A DNA stretch of 64,000 nucleotides from WTJD01 sp964225175. GTDB taxonomy: Bacteria > Pseudomonadota > Gammaproteobacteria > Xanthomonadales > SZUA-36. This document shows, in pieces, positions 18,115-27,290 of this stretch; position 1 is the first letter of the stretch, and each line of letters opens with the position of its first letter. The notes under the pieces were generated by a model that worked only from the letters and a program-made list of their open reading frames with translations, did not search any database and was not told where the DNA came from. Made by a program: the position numbers and the translations under genes. Where the stretch lies: the NCBI GenBank assembly GCA_964225175.1, contig CAXQNK010000055.1, positions 1 through 64,000 on the forward strand, in the 5' to 3' direction.

Positions 18115-18666
18115 ATGTTCACGCAAACCAGCCAACCCTGCCAGTTTGATCGGGATTGCCCGGCGGTCATGATTCCATCCGGTGAGGAGGTGGTCATACC
18201 CGCGGGTACCGTGGGGTATATCACCCAGGCTTTGGGTGGCAGTTTCACCGTCTTCGTTGATGGTAACCTGTTTCGGATCGCGGGCGTGGATGCCGACGCG
18301 ATCGGCAAGGAGCCCGTGCTGCCGCCGGAACTCCCTGAAGACGCGACTGAAGAAGATGTGGAGCGGCTCGTCTGGGAGCAGATCAAGACCTGTTACGATC
18401 CGGAAATCCCGGTCAACGTCGCCGATCTCGGGCTGATTTATTCCTGCGAGATGACGGGTGACTCAGATGGCGCACGGCGTGTTTCAGTCGTGATGACATT
18501 GACTGCGCCTGGTTGTGGCATGGGGGACATCCTGGTCGAGGATGTGCGCTCCAAGATTGCATTAATCCCGACCATCGAAGAGGTCACCGTTGAGTTGACC
18601 TTCGAGCCACCCTGGAACCACCAGATGATGTCCGATGTGGCCCGGCTGGAAACCGGCATGATGTAA
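18115..18666 (+). CDS. sufT: Putative Fe-S cluster assembly factor SufT
   Basis: SufT-type proteins carry a MIP18/DUF59 domain and support iron-sulfur cluster maturation in the cytoplasm. The 183-residue product has an N-terminal part specific to SufT (about 1-75, including GTVGYITQALGGSFTVFVDG) and the DUF59 domain (about 85-180) with VWEQIKTCYDPEIPVNVADLG, the CYDPE Cys and the APGCGMG motif with its conserved Cys. No other suf genes are adjacent, so it is detached from a suf operon here. The convergent btuB gene ends 5 bases downstream. Confidence 0.92.
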   Translation: MFTQTSQPCQFDRDCPAVMIPSGEEVVIPAGTVGYITQALGGSFTVFVDGNLFRIAGVDADAIGKEPVLPPELPEDATEEDVERLVWEQIKTCYDPEIPVNVADLGLIYSCEMTGDSDGARRVSVVMTLTAPGCGMGDILVEDVRSKIALIPTIEEVTVELTFEPPWNHQMMSDVARLETGMM

Positions 18667-18671
18667 TGCCG

Positions 18672-20480
18672 TCATTGCGCCCAGTCGAGACTGAAAAAGA
18701 CAGCTCGGCCTGACGCGTTGTAGCCTGCAGCGGGCTCATAAGATGTATCCAGGAGATTTTCCACTCGCCACTGTGCGGTCAGTGCCTCTCTCAGGGACCA
18801 GCCTCCCCTGACGCTGATGAGTCCATACCCAGGAAGTACCACACCGCCGAAATCGAGGCGCGATCCGGACGCGAACCAATCCATTCCCAGCCATGCACCT
18901 TGCGCGAAACTTCGGTCAATGGATACGGAGGCTTTCTCCTCAGGCCGCCTCAACAGCGCCATTCCGGTGGATGCGTCCTCGGTATCCTGCAATGTAACGT
19001 TGGCCCTCAGTGACCAGCGCTCGCCACGGTATTGGATCTCAGCTTCAAGGCCCCGCAGCATGGCCTTGTCGATGTTGACGGCGCCAAAGTTAGACCCTGA
19101 GAAAGCAATCAACTGTTCTATATCCGTGTGATAGGCGCTGAGGGTCAGCTGGGTTGCTTCTCCCCACTCCTGAATGTAATTCAGTTCAGTGGTCTCGGAG
19201 GTTTCCGGTTCGAGATTGGAGTTGCCTGCATAAAATCCGAAGAATCCGGGTGAGTACAGTTCTCCCAGGTCGGGGGCCCTGAACGATGTGCCGGACTGGG
19301 CGCTGATACGACCTGATTGACCCACTTCCAAACCGACGGCTGCCTGCCAGGTCCACTGGCTCCCGAACTGGCTGTTGTCGTCGAAACGACCCCCCAGTTG
19401 GACGTGCGCTCGGCCGAACGCCTGGTCCCAGTTCGCAAACCCGGCCCGGTTGTCACGGCGGGCTTCATAGTTGCCGTCGGAAACACCCTCTTCATCAAGA
19501 TATTCCAGCCCAGCTCTCAGGTCGCCATTCCCCAAACGCAGCTGGTTGCGCCAGCCGATGTTGATTCGCTTGGCGTCGAATGCGCTGGTGAAGAAGCCGT
19601 AATCGGAATCAAGCTCGTCATCCATGTAGCTGGCCTGAAGCTCATAAGCCCAGTTGGCGCTGACGCGATCAGACCATATGAGCGCGCCCAGCGCCTGTCG
19701 GGCTTGCGATTCACCCTGGTCGAACTCGGTGTCTGTGCGGCTTGCCAAAATGCGGTACCCAAGCTGGCCCGCCACAAAATCAAATTCCCCGTTTGCGCTA
19801 GCGGAAACGGATTCAAAACCATCGTTGTCGGGGTCGTAAGAAAAACCGCCTGGATTCTGCGCGGAAAACCCATCGGAACGGCGCCAGGCCCCGTGGAATG
19901 AGTGACGGCCTTGGTCAGACACCCAGCCGTGGCCGCCTTCGACCTCGAAACTGCCGAAACTGCCACCTGTCACGCGCACGGTTCCGCCGGGATCCCTGCG
20001 TGTAAAAATCTGGATGACACCGCCGATAGCGTCGGAACCATAAACCGAGGCGCGAGGGCCGCGGACGATTTCAACACGTTGTATCTGTGTGAGTGGAAGC
20101 AGTTCCCAGGCATAAGCGCCCGTGTGCGGAGACGCCACACGAATTCCATCGATCAGGACGAGCACATGGTCTGAATTGCTGCCGCGCAGAAACAGGCTGG
20201 TCTGTGATCCTGCCGGACCGCTCCGTACAATGTCTACGCCCGCTTGGAGCCGCAGAAGCTCCAGAAGATCCTCTGCGGCGGAACGCCGGATCTCCTCCCT
20301 GGAAATGATGCTCACCGAGGCCATGACTTCACGCGTGGCCTGGGGTGTTCCCGCAGCCGTTGTGACCGTGATGTCCGGCAGTTCGATATCGATCTCGTCC
20401 CGCTCTGCAAACACGTCGCCGTGGCTCATAACCAGGCAAAGGGCTGTCATGGCCGCCCAGAAGATCTTGGAAAATTGCAT
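18672..20480 (-). CDS. btuB: TonB-dependent receptor, BtuB type (vitamin B12 uptake)
   Basis: Outer-membrane transporter of 602 residues, close to E. coli BtuB in length. It has a signal peptide (about 1-25, ending DVFA), a TonB-box-like DIELPDITVTTAAG, and a plug domain with SLFLRGSNSDHVLVLIDGIR and VEIVRGPRASVYGSDAIGGVIQIFT, the latter nearly identical in form to BtuB. The beta-barrel ends in SGRAVFFSLDWAQ. The open frame reaches 20573, but ATG 20480 is preceded by AGGGAG and starts the signal peptide. Regulation by the cobalamin riboswitch upstream supports B12 or a related corrinoid as substrate. The BtuC/BtuD-type importer lies about 6 kb away. Confidence 0.92.
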   Translation of the reverse strand: MQFSKIFWAAMTALCLVMSHGDVFAERDEIDIELPDITVTTAAGTPQATREVMASVSIISREEIRRSAAEDLLELLRLQAGVDIVRSGPAGSQTSLFLRGSNSDHVLVLIDGIRVASPHTGAYAWELLPLTQIQRVEIVRGPRASVYGSDAIGGVIQIFTRRDPGGTVRVTGGSFGSFEVEGGHGWVSDQGRHSFHGAWRRSDGFSAQNPGGFSYDPDNDGFESVSASANGEFDFVAGQLGYRILASRTDTEFDQGESQARQALGALIWSDRVSANWAYELQASYMDDELDSDYGFFTSAFDAKRINIGWRNQLRLGNGDLRAGLEYLDEEGVSDGNYEARRDNRAGFANWDQAFGRAHVQLGGRFDDNSQFGSQWTWQAAVGLEVGQSGRISAQSGTSFRAPDLGELYSPGFFGFYAGNSNLEPETSETTELNYIQEWGEATQLTLSAYHTDIEQLIAFSGSNFGAVNIDKAMLRGLEAEIQYRGERWSLRANVTLQDTEDASTGMALLRRPEEKASVSIDRSFAQGAWLGMDWFASGSRLDFGGVVLPGYGLISVRGGWSLREALTAQWRVENLLDTSYEPAAGYNASGRAVFFSLDWAQ

Positions 20481-20604
20481 TGGTATTCTCCCTGAAACGC
20501 ACACCCGCGGTTGATGTCGGGGAGAAGAGACGGCCGGATCATTGATCTCTCGCCGGGCTGCCCTCCGCAACACGTGTTAGCGCACCCTTGTGATCAAGGC
20601 GTCG

Positions 20605-20812
20605 CTGATGCCGGGGCCGGTCTCCGGGCTTGCAAACCTGAGATACCGTTGATGCGCCTTCCCGGATGTCGGATATCCAGTGGCTTCGCTCCAGCGGCGG
20701 GAGTCATCACCCCATGGGCGTCTCCCGGTGTGCTTACCGTTGCGGGGGCAGCGCCGGATTTTCACCGGCTTCCCGTTTCATGTGGTCCTGTTCGGGGGCC
20801 ACACACCCTGGG
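20605..20812 (-). promoter_or_regulatory. Cobalamin riboswitch in the btuB leader
   Basis: Read on the minus strand, the region contains the B12 box AGCCCGGAGACCGGCCCC (20613-20631 region; consensus AGCCAGGAGACCTGCC) and, upstream of it, the conserved core GGGAAGCCGGTGAAAATCC (within 20749-20774) followed by GCCCCCGCAACGGTAAG. These are the hallmark blocks of the adenosylcobalamin-type aptamer in correct order and spacing. About 130 bases separate the aptamer from the btuB ATG and would hold the expression platform. High B12 is expected to lower btuB expression. Edges are approximate. Confidence 0.93.
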
Positions 20813-20881
20813 CAACACCCCGACTATTTTCGGGGTGCCGAGATGGTAGCAGAAAAAGATGCGCTATGCCCTGGCGATCGC

Positions 20882-23359
20882 TCAGGCGGCTTCCGAGGGT
20901 CGGAGTGAGTCCGCGACCGACTCGCCGAGGCGCAATTTCTCGGCCTCAAATTCATCGACTGCGATGATTTCCGTCACCAGTTCGGTGACTTCCATGAGCT
21001 GCGTGGCTTCGTCTTTCGTGATCACTCCGAGTGTGACTGCTTGCTCCAGCCTGGCTTCCCAGGTTATCGCATTCAGATGGCCGTGTCTTTCCGCCTTCAG
21101 CAGCTTGCGCTCCAAAGGCTCGACGGCGATGACTCTGGTGAGTGCGTCTTCCATCACGCCAACAGGGTGGCCATGGGCGGCGGACGTGTATATGCCGCTG
21201 GTCAGGCGATCGCGGGTGGCGGAGGGTGACAACAAAAGTTGTGCGACACGGTGGCCCAGTCGATCGCTGGGTTCCCGCTCGCGGCGCCCGGTGGGAAAAA
21301 TGACGACGTTCAGCAGAATCCGCATCATCCGGTTGGGGAAGTTATCCACGACCCCGCCGAGCGCGTTTTGCATCCTGTAAACGGCATCATGAAACGCCCA
21401 TGCGAGGATGGGTTGGTCTGCAGAGGGCCGGTCCTGCGCCTCGTAACGTGCCAGCATCGCAGAGCAGATGTACAGCTGGCTCAGAACATCGCCCAGGCGG
21501 GCAGACAGGCGTTCTTTCTGCTTTAGTTTTCCGCCCAGCGTGAGCATGGCGATGTCAGAGGCAAATGCCATGGCGGCAGAATATCGAGTCAGCTTCCTGT
21601 AGTAGTTCGCCAGTCGCCGATCGTTGGGAACCGGCACTTTCGCAAGCCGACCCCGGCCGAGCCCGAGTACAAAACTGCGTACCGCGTTGCTGATACTGTA
21701 GCCGATATGGCCGAACAGTAAATAATCAAACTGCCTCAGCGCTTCGTCCGGATCTGACAGCCGGGAGGCTTGGATTTCCCTGAATACATAAGGATGGCAG
21801 CGTATGGCGCCCTGACCGAAAATCATCAGGCACCGCGTCATGATGTTGGCGCCTTCCACCGTAATCCAGATGGGTGCGCCCTGCCAGGCGCGCCCAAGAT
21901 AGTTTTTCGGGCCAAGGATGATGCCTTTGCCGCCGTGCACATCCATCACATCCTTGATGATGTCGCGGGCCATTTCGGTCGCGTGGTACTTGGCAATTGC
22001 GGAAGGCACTGCGGGTTTTTCGCCGCGGTCGACAGCCGATGCCGTCATCCGCGAAAGTGCTGATATGGCATAAGTCTTGCCCGCAATTCTCGCGAGCGCC
22101 TCTTCGATGCCCTCAAACCGTCCGATGGGGAGGTTGAATTGTTTGCGAATACGCGCATAAGCACCTGTTGCCAGCACACCCATCTTGGCGCCCCCCGTTG
22201 AGGAAGACGGCAACGTGATGCCACGGCCAACCGAAAGTTGCTGCACCATCATTCGCCAACCCTGGCCGATATATTCCGGCCCGCCAATCAGGGCATCGAG
22301 CGGCAGGAAAACGTCCCTACCTCGAATGGGGCCGTTCTGGAAGGGGACGTTGAGGGGCATATGACGTGTGCCAATGTCCACCCCGGGAGTGTCGCGCGGC
22401 AGCAGGGCGAGGCTGATACCCAGTTCGCGTTGATCGCCCAAGAGGCCATCAGGATCATAGAGCTTGACGGCCAGCCCGATGAGGGTCGCAACCGGTGCCA
22501 GCGTAATGTAGCGCTTGTCAAAATTAAGCCGCATTCCAAGGACTTCTTCGCCCTGGTATTCGCCGCGGCAAATGATTCCGTAGTCCGGAATGGACGTGGC
22601 ATCGGATCCGGCCGTTGGTCCGGTCAGGCCGAAACAGGGGATCTCATCGCCGACAGCAAGTCGAGGCAGGTAGTGGCTTTTCTGCTCATGCGTGCCGTAG
22701 TGGAGAATCATCTCAGCAGGGCCCAGCGAATTGGGGACGGCCACATTGCTGGCCGTAACCGCGCAGACAGAAGAGATTTTCTGCAGCACTGCCCGGTGTC
22801 CCATGGCGCTGAAACCCAATCCGCCGAATTCCTTGGGGATGATCATTCCAAAGAATTTATTTTTTTTGCAAAACGCCCAGACTTCGGGCGGCATGTCAGC
22901 AAGATCATGGGTGATCTCCCACTCGCGTAACATTCCGCACAGCTCTTCTGCGGGGCCGTCGACGAAAGCCTGCTCCTCCTGTGTCAGCTCGAGATGACTT
23001 TGAGTGAGTAACTGCTGCCAGTCGGGTTTTCCAGAAAAGAGTTCACCCTCCCAGCCCACCGTGCCCGCCTCCATGGCGTCGCGTTCGGTCTCGGAAAGGT
23101 CCGGCAACATGCTCTGATACTGTTTCAGTACGGACGTACTGATCAATTGTCGACGCCACGTCGGTACATTCAGCGGGACCAGGATGGCGGCGAGGACAAT
23201 GCCGGTCACAATCAAACCAAAAAGCCCGGGCGTACCGTTGAGGGCCCAGAGGAGATAAGTGGCAATCAATACAACGGTCCAGGTTATCAGCCGAGTGCGT
23301 TGAAAGGCGCAGACCAATGAAATGATCACGAGAGAGAGAATCATCAGAGCGCTCGTCAT
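20882..23359 (-). CDS. fadE: Acyl-CoA dehydrogenase FadE
   Basis: First oxidation step of fatty-acid beta-oxidation, transferring electrons from acyl-CoA to FAD. At 825 residues it matches the long FadE family (E. coli 814) rather than ordinary 380-residue acyl-CoA dehydrogenases. Two hydrophobic segments at the N-terminus (about 3-20 and 25-60) indicate membrane association. Typical blocks are MIIPKEFGGLGFSAMGHRAV, CFGLTGPTAGSDATS (substrate/FAD region), VHGGKGIILGPKNYLGRAW, and a C-terminal DUF1974-like part with VGVMEDALTRVIAVEPLERK. A TetR regulator is divergent, with a palindromic operator candidate between the two genes. Confidence 0.96.
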   Translation of the reverse strand: MTSALMILSLVIISLVCAFQRTRLITWTVVLIATYLLWALNGTPGLFGLIVTGIVLAAILVPLNVPTWRRQLISTSVLKQYQSMLPDLSETERDAMEAGTVGWEGELFSGKPDWQQLLTQSHLELTQEEQAFVDGPAEELCGMLREWEITHDLADMPPEVWAFCKKNKFFGMIIPKEFGGLGFSAMGHRAVLQKISSVCAVTASNVAVPNSLGPAEMILHYGTHEQKSHYLPRLAVGDEIPCFGLTGPTAGSDATSIPDYGIICRGEYQGEEVLGMRLNFDKRYITLAPVATLIGLAVKLYDPDGLLGDQRELGISLALLPRDTPGVDIGTRHMPLNVPFQNGPIRGRDVFLPLDALIGGPEYIGQGWRMMVQQLSVGRGITLPSSSTGGAKMGVLATGAYARIRKQFNLPIGRFEGIEEALARIAGKTYAISALSRMTASAVDRGEKPAVPSAIAKYHATEMARDIIKDVMDVHGGKGIILGPKNYLGRAWQGAPIWITVEGANIMTRCLMIFGQGAIRCHPYVFREIQASRLSDPDEALRQFDYLLFGHIGYSISNAVRSFVLGLGRGRLAKVPVPNDRRLANYYRKLTRYSAAMAFASDIAMLTLGGKLKQKERLSARLGDVLSQLYICSAMLARYEAQDRPSADQPILAWAFHDAVYRMQNALGGVVDNFPNRMMRILLNVVIFPTGRREREPSDRLGHRVAQLLLSPSATRDRLTSGIYTSAAHGHPVGVMEDALTRVIAVEPLERKLLKAERHGHLNAITWEARLEQAVTLGVITKDEATQLMEVTELVTEIIAVDEFEAEKLRLGESVADSLRPSEAA

Positions 23360-23446
23360 GGGCCGTTTCCTCCTGATAGTCTGGCCATGGTTTGCCCGGT
23401 GGGCGGAAGATCTGAATCATCGCGCGGACATGCAAAATTCACATCC

Positions 23447-23466
23447 ACCATACGCTAGAGTATGGT
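23447..23466. promoter_or_regulatory. Palindromic operator candidate between fadE and tetR-type gene
   Basis: Perfect 7-base inverted repeat ACCATAC / GTATGGT separated by 6 bases, 20 bp in all. It lies 88 bases before the fadE start and 122 bases before the TetR-family start. Position, size and symmetry are as expected for an operator bound by the divergently encoded TetR dimer; binding is inferred. Confidence 0.55.
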
Positions 23467-23587
23467 ATCGCTTTTATAGCAAGTCAATCCCCCACAGATT
23501 GCCCGCGTTTGCCTCCAATTCGCCTGACACTGGAATGTCGGGCGTGGATTGATAACAATAGCAATTCGGTGATGTCGAAAACCCCGC

Positions 23588-24175
23588 ATGATTCAGGCTG
23601 TTCACAGTAAGAAAATTCGCAGTAAAAAGTCCGCGGCGGACTGGGAGCAACAGGCCCTGGAAATGATCGCCGAAGAGGGCGTGCGCGCATTCGCGGTCGA
23701 GCCATTGGCGCGCCGAATGGGCATCACTAAGGGCAGCTTCTACTGGCATTTTGCCAATCGCGAAGCATTGCTGGAACAAGCGCTGGCGCGCTGGGAAGAG
23801 CATGACGCACGCAATCTCAACGCCGCTCTTGGCGCGATCGAGTCGCCGAGAGACCGGTTGATCTCGTTTTTCAGACGAGTAGGCAGAGAGCGTTTGACAC
23901 ACAGGGTGTTCAGCGCGCTGTGCGCCGCAACGGATCATCCCCAGGTTGAGCCGTTTCTCGAGCGGGTCGCTGAACGGCGCATGCAGCACATCGCCAGGGC
24001 CTTCAATGAGCTCGGCTTGCCAGGGATTGAGGCGGAGCACCGTGCACGATTGACTTACAGCGTCTACCTTGGCTTTTTGCAATTACAGCGCCAGCATCAA
24101 ACGCCCAGCCAGAGCAGTGAGGCATTTGAGGCATATATTGAGCACGTGATTGCCACCCTGATTCCGTCGGTCTGA
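23588..24175 (+). CDS. TetR-family transcriptional regulator
   Basis: 195-residue repressor-type protein. The N-terminal helix-turn-helix (about residues 18-65) reads MIAEEGVRAFAVEPLARRMG followed by ITKGSFYWHFANREALL, the TetR signature; the C-terminal helical ligand domain is not specific enough to name. Its place divergent from fadE and the 20-bp palindrome between them suggest it controls fatty-acid oxidation, with an acyl-CoA or fatty acid as possible effector (inference). No strong Shine-Dalgarno is seen before the ATG. Confidence 0.93.
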   Translation: MIQAVHSKKIRSKKSAADWEQQALEMIAEEGVRAFAVEPLARRMGITKGSFYWHFANREALLEQALARWEEHDARNLNAALGAIESPRDRLISFFRRVGRERLTHRVFSALCAATDHPQVEPFLERVAERRMQHIARAFNELGLPGIEAEHRARLTYSVYLGFLQLQRQHQTPSQSSEAFEAYIEHVIATLIPSV

Positions 24176-24297
24176 GCGTTTGGTGGTGGCATCCACGGTA
24201 CGTTGAAATTGTAGATCGCAGGCGCTATTCTCCCGCCACTTTTCGGAGTGCGACTTGACGTCGGTGAAGCGGGCTCATTTAAAGAGAGGAACTGATC

Positions 24298-26055
24298 GTG
24301 ACCAGTCTCCAGCAACTTAAAGAATGGGTTGAGAGCATCGCAACGATGACCCAGCCCGACAAAATTCACTGGTGTACCGGTGACCGGGCTGAATATGATC
24401 AGTTGGTGGCGGAGATGCTCGAGTCAGGCCTGCTTCTTGAGCTCAACCAGGATACGCACCCCGGTTGTTACCTGCACAGATCAGATCCGGGTGACGTTGC
24501 CCGGGTCGAGCACCTGACATTCGTTTGCACGCGGCAACGGGATGATGCGGGGCCAAACAACCATTGGATGGATCCGGATGAGGCGGAGCAGAAAATGGCT
24601 TCGCTCTTCGAGGGGTGCATGAAAGGCCGCACCATGTACGTCATTCCGTACTGCATGGGCCCTATTGATTCACCCCTGGCACGTTGCGGGGTGGAAATCA
24701 GTGACAGCCCCTATGTCGCGATCAACATGCAAATGATGACCCGGATGGGTCGGGCGGCCTTGAATCGAATCGAACGCGAGGGCCAGTTTGTGCGGGGCCT
24801 GCACTCCATTGGCGAGTTGGACCCGGAACGTCGATTCATCATGCACTTCCCGGAACGATTAATGATTCAGTCATATGGGTCGGGTTACGGCGGTAATGCC
24901 CTTTTGGGCAAGAAATGTCACGCCTTGCGTATTGCTTCCTACCAGGCGAGAACCGAGGGCTGGCTGGCCGAGCACATGCTCATTGTTGGGATTCAGAACC
25001 CGCATGGCGAGACCCGCTACGTGGCCGCTGCGTTCCCATCGGCCTGCGGGAAGACAAATCTGGCCATGCTCATCCCACCGCCGGGCTACGAAGACTGGAA
25101 AGTCTGGACCATCGGTGATGATATCTGCTGGATGCGCCCGGGCGAGGATGGCCGGCTTTGGGCTATTAACCCGGAAGCGGGTTTCTTCGGTGTGGCCCCC
25201 GGGACAAGCGAATCGACCAACCCGAATGCGCTCGCCATGCTGAACGAGGACGCCATATTCACCAATGTGGCCGAGACCGCGAATCATGAGCCCTGGTGGG
25301 AAGGCCTTCCCGAGGGCGAGCCGAGCCTCGATTGGCAAGGCCGGCCATACCGTCCCGAAAATGGCCCCGCTGCCCACCCGAATTCCCGCTTCACCGTGAG
25401 AACCGCGCAATGTCCCTCTTACTCCGTTGAGGCCGAGGCGCCGATGGGCGTGCCCATTTCCGCTATTGTCTTTGGTGGTCGCAGGCAGGGCCTCATCCCC
25501 TTGGTGATGGAAGCTGATTCATGGGACCACGGCGTGCTGATGGGCTCTGGTATGGCCTCTGAGACGACCGCGGCAGCTACCATGGAAGTGGGCGTCGTGC
25601 GTCGCGACCCTATGGCGATGAAGCCCTTTTGTGGGTATAACTTCGCGGACTATTGGCAGCACTGGCTGGAGATCGGCAAGGCACTCAGCAAGCCGCCGCC
25701 TATCTTCAACGTGAATTGGTTCCGCAAAGACGATAACGGAAAATTCATGTGGCCCGGTTTTGGGGAAAACATGCGGGTCCTGGAGTGGATCATCGAACGC
25801 GCCGAAGGCGATGCCGGGGTAGTGGAGACGCCGGTAGGCAATTTGCCTCAGCCTGGCGCAATCAACATCGACGGCCTGAAAGTTGACCTTGAAGACATGC
25901 GAGCGCTGCTTGCAATAGATCATGCAGGTTGGCTGGCAGAGTACGGCGAGATCAGGAAGTACCTCGAAACTTATGGCGACCGACTTCCTGGTGGACTCAC
26001 CGAAGAACTCGATAGAGTCAACGCGAAGCTGCAGGCCACGGTCGGGGATCAATAG
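24298..26055 (+). CDS. pckG: Phosphoenolpyruvate carboxykinase (GTP)
   Basis: Converts oxaloacetate and GTP to phosphoenolpyruvate, GDP and CO2, the entry to gluconeogenesis. The 585-residue product belongs to the GTP family, not the ATP family used by E. coli: it has YVAAAFPSACGKTNLAML with the kinase loop at about 246-254 and the active-site Cys in SACGKT, plus GDDICWMRP and the guanine-site region FGENMRVLEWIIER. It starts with GTG; AGAGAGGA lies about 7 bases upstream. The gene stands alone between the TetR regulator and the sigma-factor operon. Confidence 0.97.
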   Translation: MTSLQQLKEWVESIATMTQPDKIHWCTGDRAEYDQLVAEMLESGLLLELNQDTHPGCYLHRSDPGDVARVEHLTFVCTRQRDDAGPNNHWMDPDEAEQKMASLFEGCMKGRTMYVIPYCMGPIDSPLARCGVEISDSPYVAINMQMMTRMGRAALNRIEREGQFVRGLHSIGELDPERRFIMHFPERLMIQSYGSGYGGNALLGKKCHALRIASYQARTEGWLAEHMLIVGIQNPHGETRYVAAAFPSACGKTNLAMLIPPPGYEDWKVWTIGDDICWMRPGEDGRLWAINPEAGFFGVAPGTSESTNPNALAMLNEDAIFTNVAETANHEPWWEGLPEGEPSLDWQGRPYRPENGPAAHPNSRFTVRTAQCPSYSVEAEAPMGVPISAIVFGGRRQGLIPLVMEADSWDHGVLMGSGMASETTAAATMEVGVVRRDPMAMKPFCGYNFADYWQHWLEIGKALSKPPPIFNVNWFRKDDNGKFMWPGFGENMRVLEWIIERAEGDAGVVETPVGNLPQPGAINIDGLKVDLEDMRALLAIDHAGWLAEYGEIRKYLETYGDRLPGGLTEELDRVNAKLQATVGDQ

Positions 26056-26179
26056 CCCCTGTGAAGGCTGCTTTTACAGGCGATCTCGAACGTCGACATT
26101 GCCGGATCGACGTCGCATCGCGCGTTTAAACCTCTGTGCTGCCCATGTTGTCTAAATACCCATGGGAGTTCAGTCAGCA

Positions 26180-26743
26180 ATGATCCAGCAACCCACAGAG
26201 CGCTCTGTAAAAGATCAGGAGGCGCAATGGGTCGAGGCTGCTCGAGCGGGCGACTCGAGCGCTTTCGAGAAACTCTACCGCACCCATTGCGATCGGATCT
26301 ATGCTTTGTGCTGGCGATTGTGCGGGGGTGATGCCGCCTTGGCGGAAGACCTCGTTCAGGACTCTTTCGTGCGAGCCTGGACAAAGCTCCAGCAGTTTCG
26401 TGGCGAGGCGAGATTCGGTACCTGGCTACACCGCCTTGCAGTTAACGTTACGCTCAGCGATCGTCGCATCCGCGTGCGACGCGTTCAGCGTGAGCAGCCA
26501 TTCGAGGCTGCGGTGGAACGAACGGCGATTGGGGAGCGTGACAGTCCACAGGGTCTGAGGAGCGATCTCGAGCAAGCCGTAGCAGCCTTGCCGGAGCGAG
26601 CCCGCACGGTGCTTGTGCTGTTCGACGTTGAGGGTTATGGACATCAGGAGATCGCGGAAATCACGGGCATGGCTGTTGGTTCATCCAAGGCGCAACTGCA
26701 TCGCGCCAGGAAGTTGGTGCGTGAGGCGCTGAGTCATGATTAA
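26180..26743 (+). CDS. ECF-family RNA polymerase sigma factor
   Basis: Directs RNA polymerase to a small stress or envelope regulon. The product is 187 residues from ATG 26180, which has GGGAG 11 bases upstream; ATG 26162 would add six residues. Region 2 (about 20-90) contains FEKLYRTHCDRIYALCWRL and LVQDSFVRAWTKLQQFRGEA; region 4 (about 125-185) contains ALPERARTVLVLFDVEGYGH and EIAEITGMAVGSSKAQLHRA. Its 3' end overlaps the next gene by 8 bases, and that gene encodes a one-TM protein placed like an anti-sigma factor, so autoregulated operon control is likely (inference). Confidence 0.94.
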   Translation: MIQQPTERSVKDQEAQWVEAARAGDSSAFEKLYRTHCDRIYALCWRLCGGDAALAEDLVQDSFVRAWTKLQQFRGEARFGTWLHRLAVNVTLSDRRIRVRRVQREQPFEAAVERTAIGERDSPQGLRSDLEQAVAALPERARTVLVLFDVEGYGHQEIAEITGMAVGSSKAQLHRARKLVREALSHD

Positions 26744-27290
26744 ACGAATCAAGGGGACAACTGACCGTCTGCGGATGTTTGATGCGCTTCCGCGAGCCCT
26801 GGCGCCGCAACGAGACCTCTGGCCGGATATCGAATCTAGATTAACTACGATGCCCAATTCACGGGAAGAGTATCCGGAAGCTGGCGTCAATCCTTGGCCT
26901 GCGATAGCGGTGGGTATCGCAATGGCATTTGTCGTCGGCGTGATTCTGGGTACCCGATTTGACGGATGGCCCCCCCCGCGAGATGAGCCTGCCGCCGTAA
27001 ACTGGACCTGGTTGGGCGCCGTGAAGGCAGTGGAGAAAGAGTACCAGACGGCATTCCAAACCCTGCTTCCGCTGGGCCAGGGAGAGTTGCCATTGGACGA
27101 GCACAGCACGCGAGAGATTGAACGGGGATGGACTGAGCTCCAGTTTGCCGAGCTACAGTTACAGTCCGAATTGCGCAAGGACCCGGATAATCCATTCCTG
27201 TCGCAACATTGGCTCAAATTGCGAGAACAGCAGCTCCGATTCATGCGACAAGTCGCAGGAATCGGGCAATACCATCGGAGAGAGATATGA
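26736..27290 (+). CDS. Presumed anti-sigma factor: small protein with one transmembrane helix
   Basis: Family not recognised. The 184-residue protein has a basic N-terminal cytoplasmic segment of about 50 residues, one hydrophobic helix at about 53-71 (PWPAIAVGIAMAFVVGVILG) and a periplasmic region of about 110 residues rich in Gln, Leu and Glu, likely helical. Position argues for an anti-sigma factor: it starts inside the end of the ECF sigma gene and its stop overlaps the next start (ATGA). There is no zinc-binding HxxxCxxC motif, so it is not a ZAS-type anti-sigma. Confidence 0.65.
   Translation: MIKRIKGTTDRLRMFDALPRALAPQRDLWPDIESRLTTMPNSREEYPEAGVNPWPAIAVGIAMAFVVGVILGTRFDGWPPPRDEPAAVNWTWLGAVKAVEKEYQTAFQTLLPLGQGELPLDEHSTREIERGWTELQFAELQLQSELRKDPDNPFLSQHWLKLREQQLRFMRQVAGIGQYHRREI

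Noticed and set aside
20818..20835. Hairpin CCCCGA/TCGGGG after fadE as a terminator
   Set aside because: The stem is real but no T run follows on the minus strand, and it directly precedes the riboswitch; termination cannot be claimed.
8405..26760. Shared string GATTAAACGAATCAA near the starts of the adaptor gene (8420s) and the presumed anti-sigma gene (26739)
   Set aside because: Both are inside coding starts of unrelated proteins and encode similar Lys/Arg-rich N-termini; most likely coincidence.
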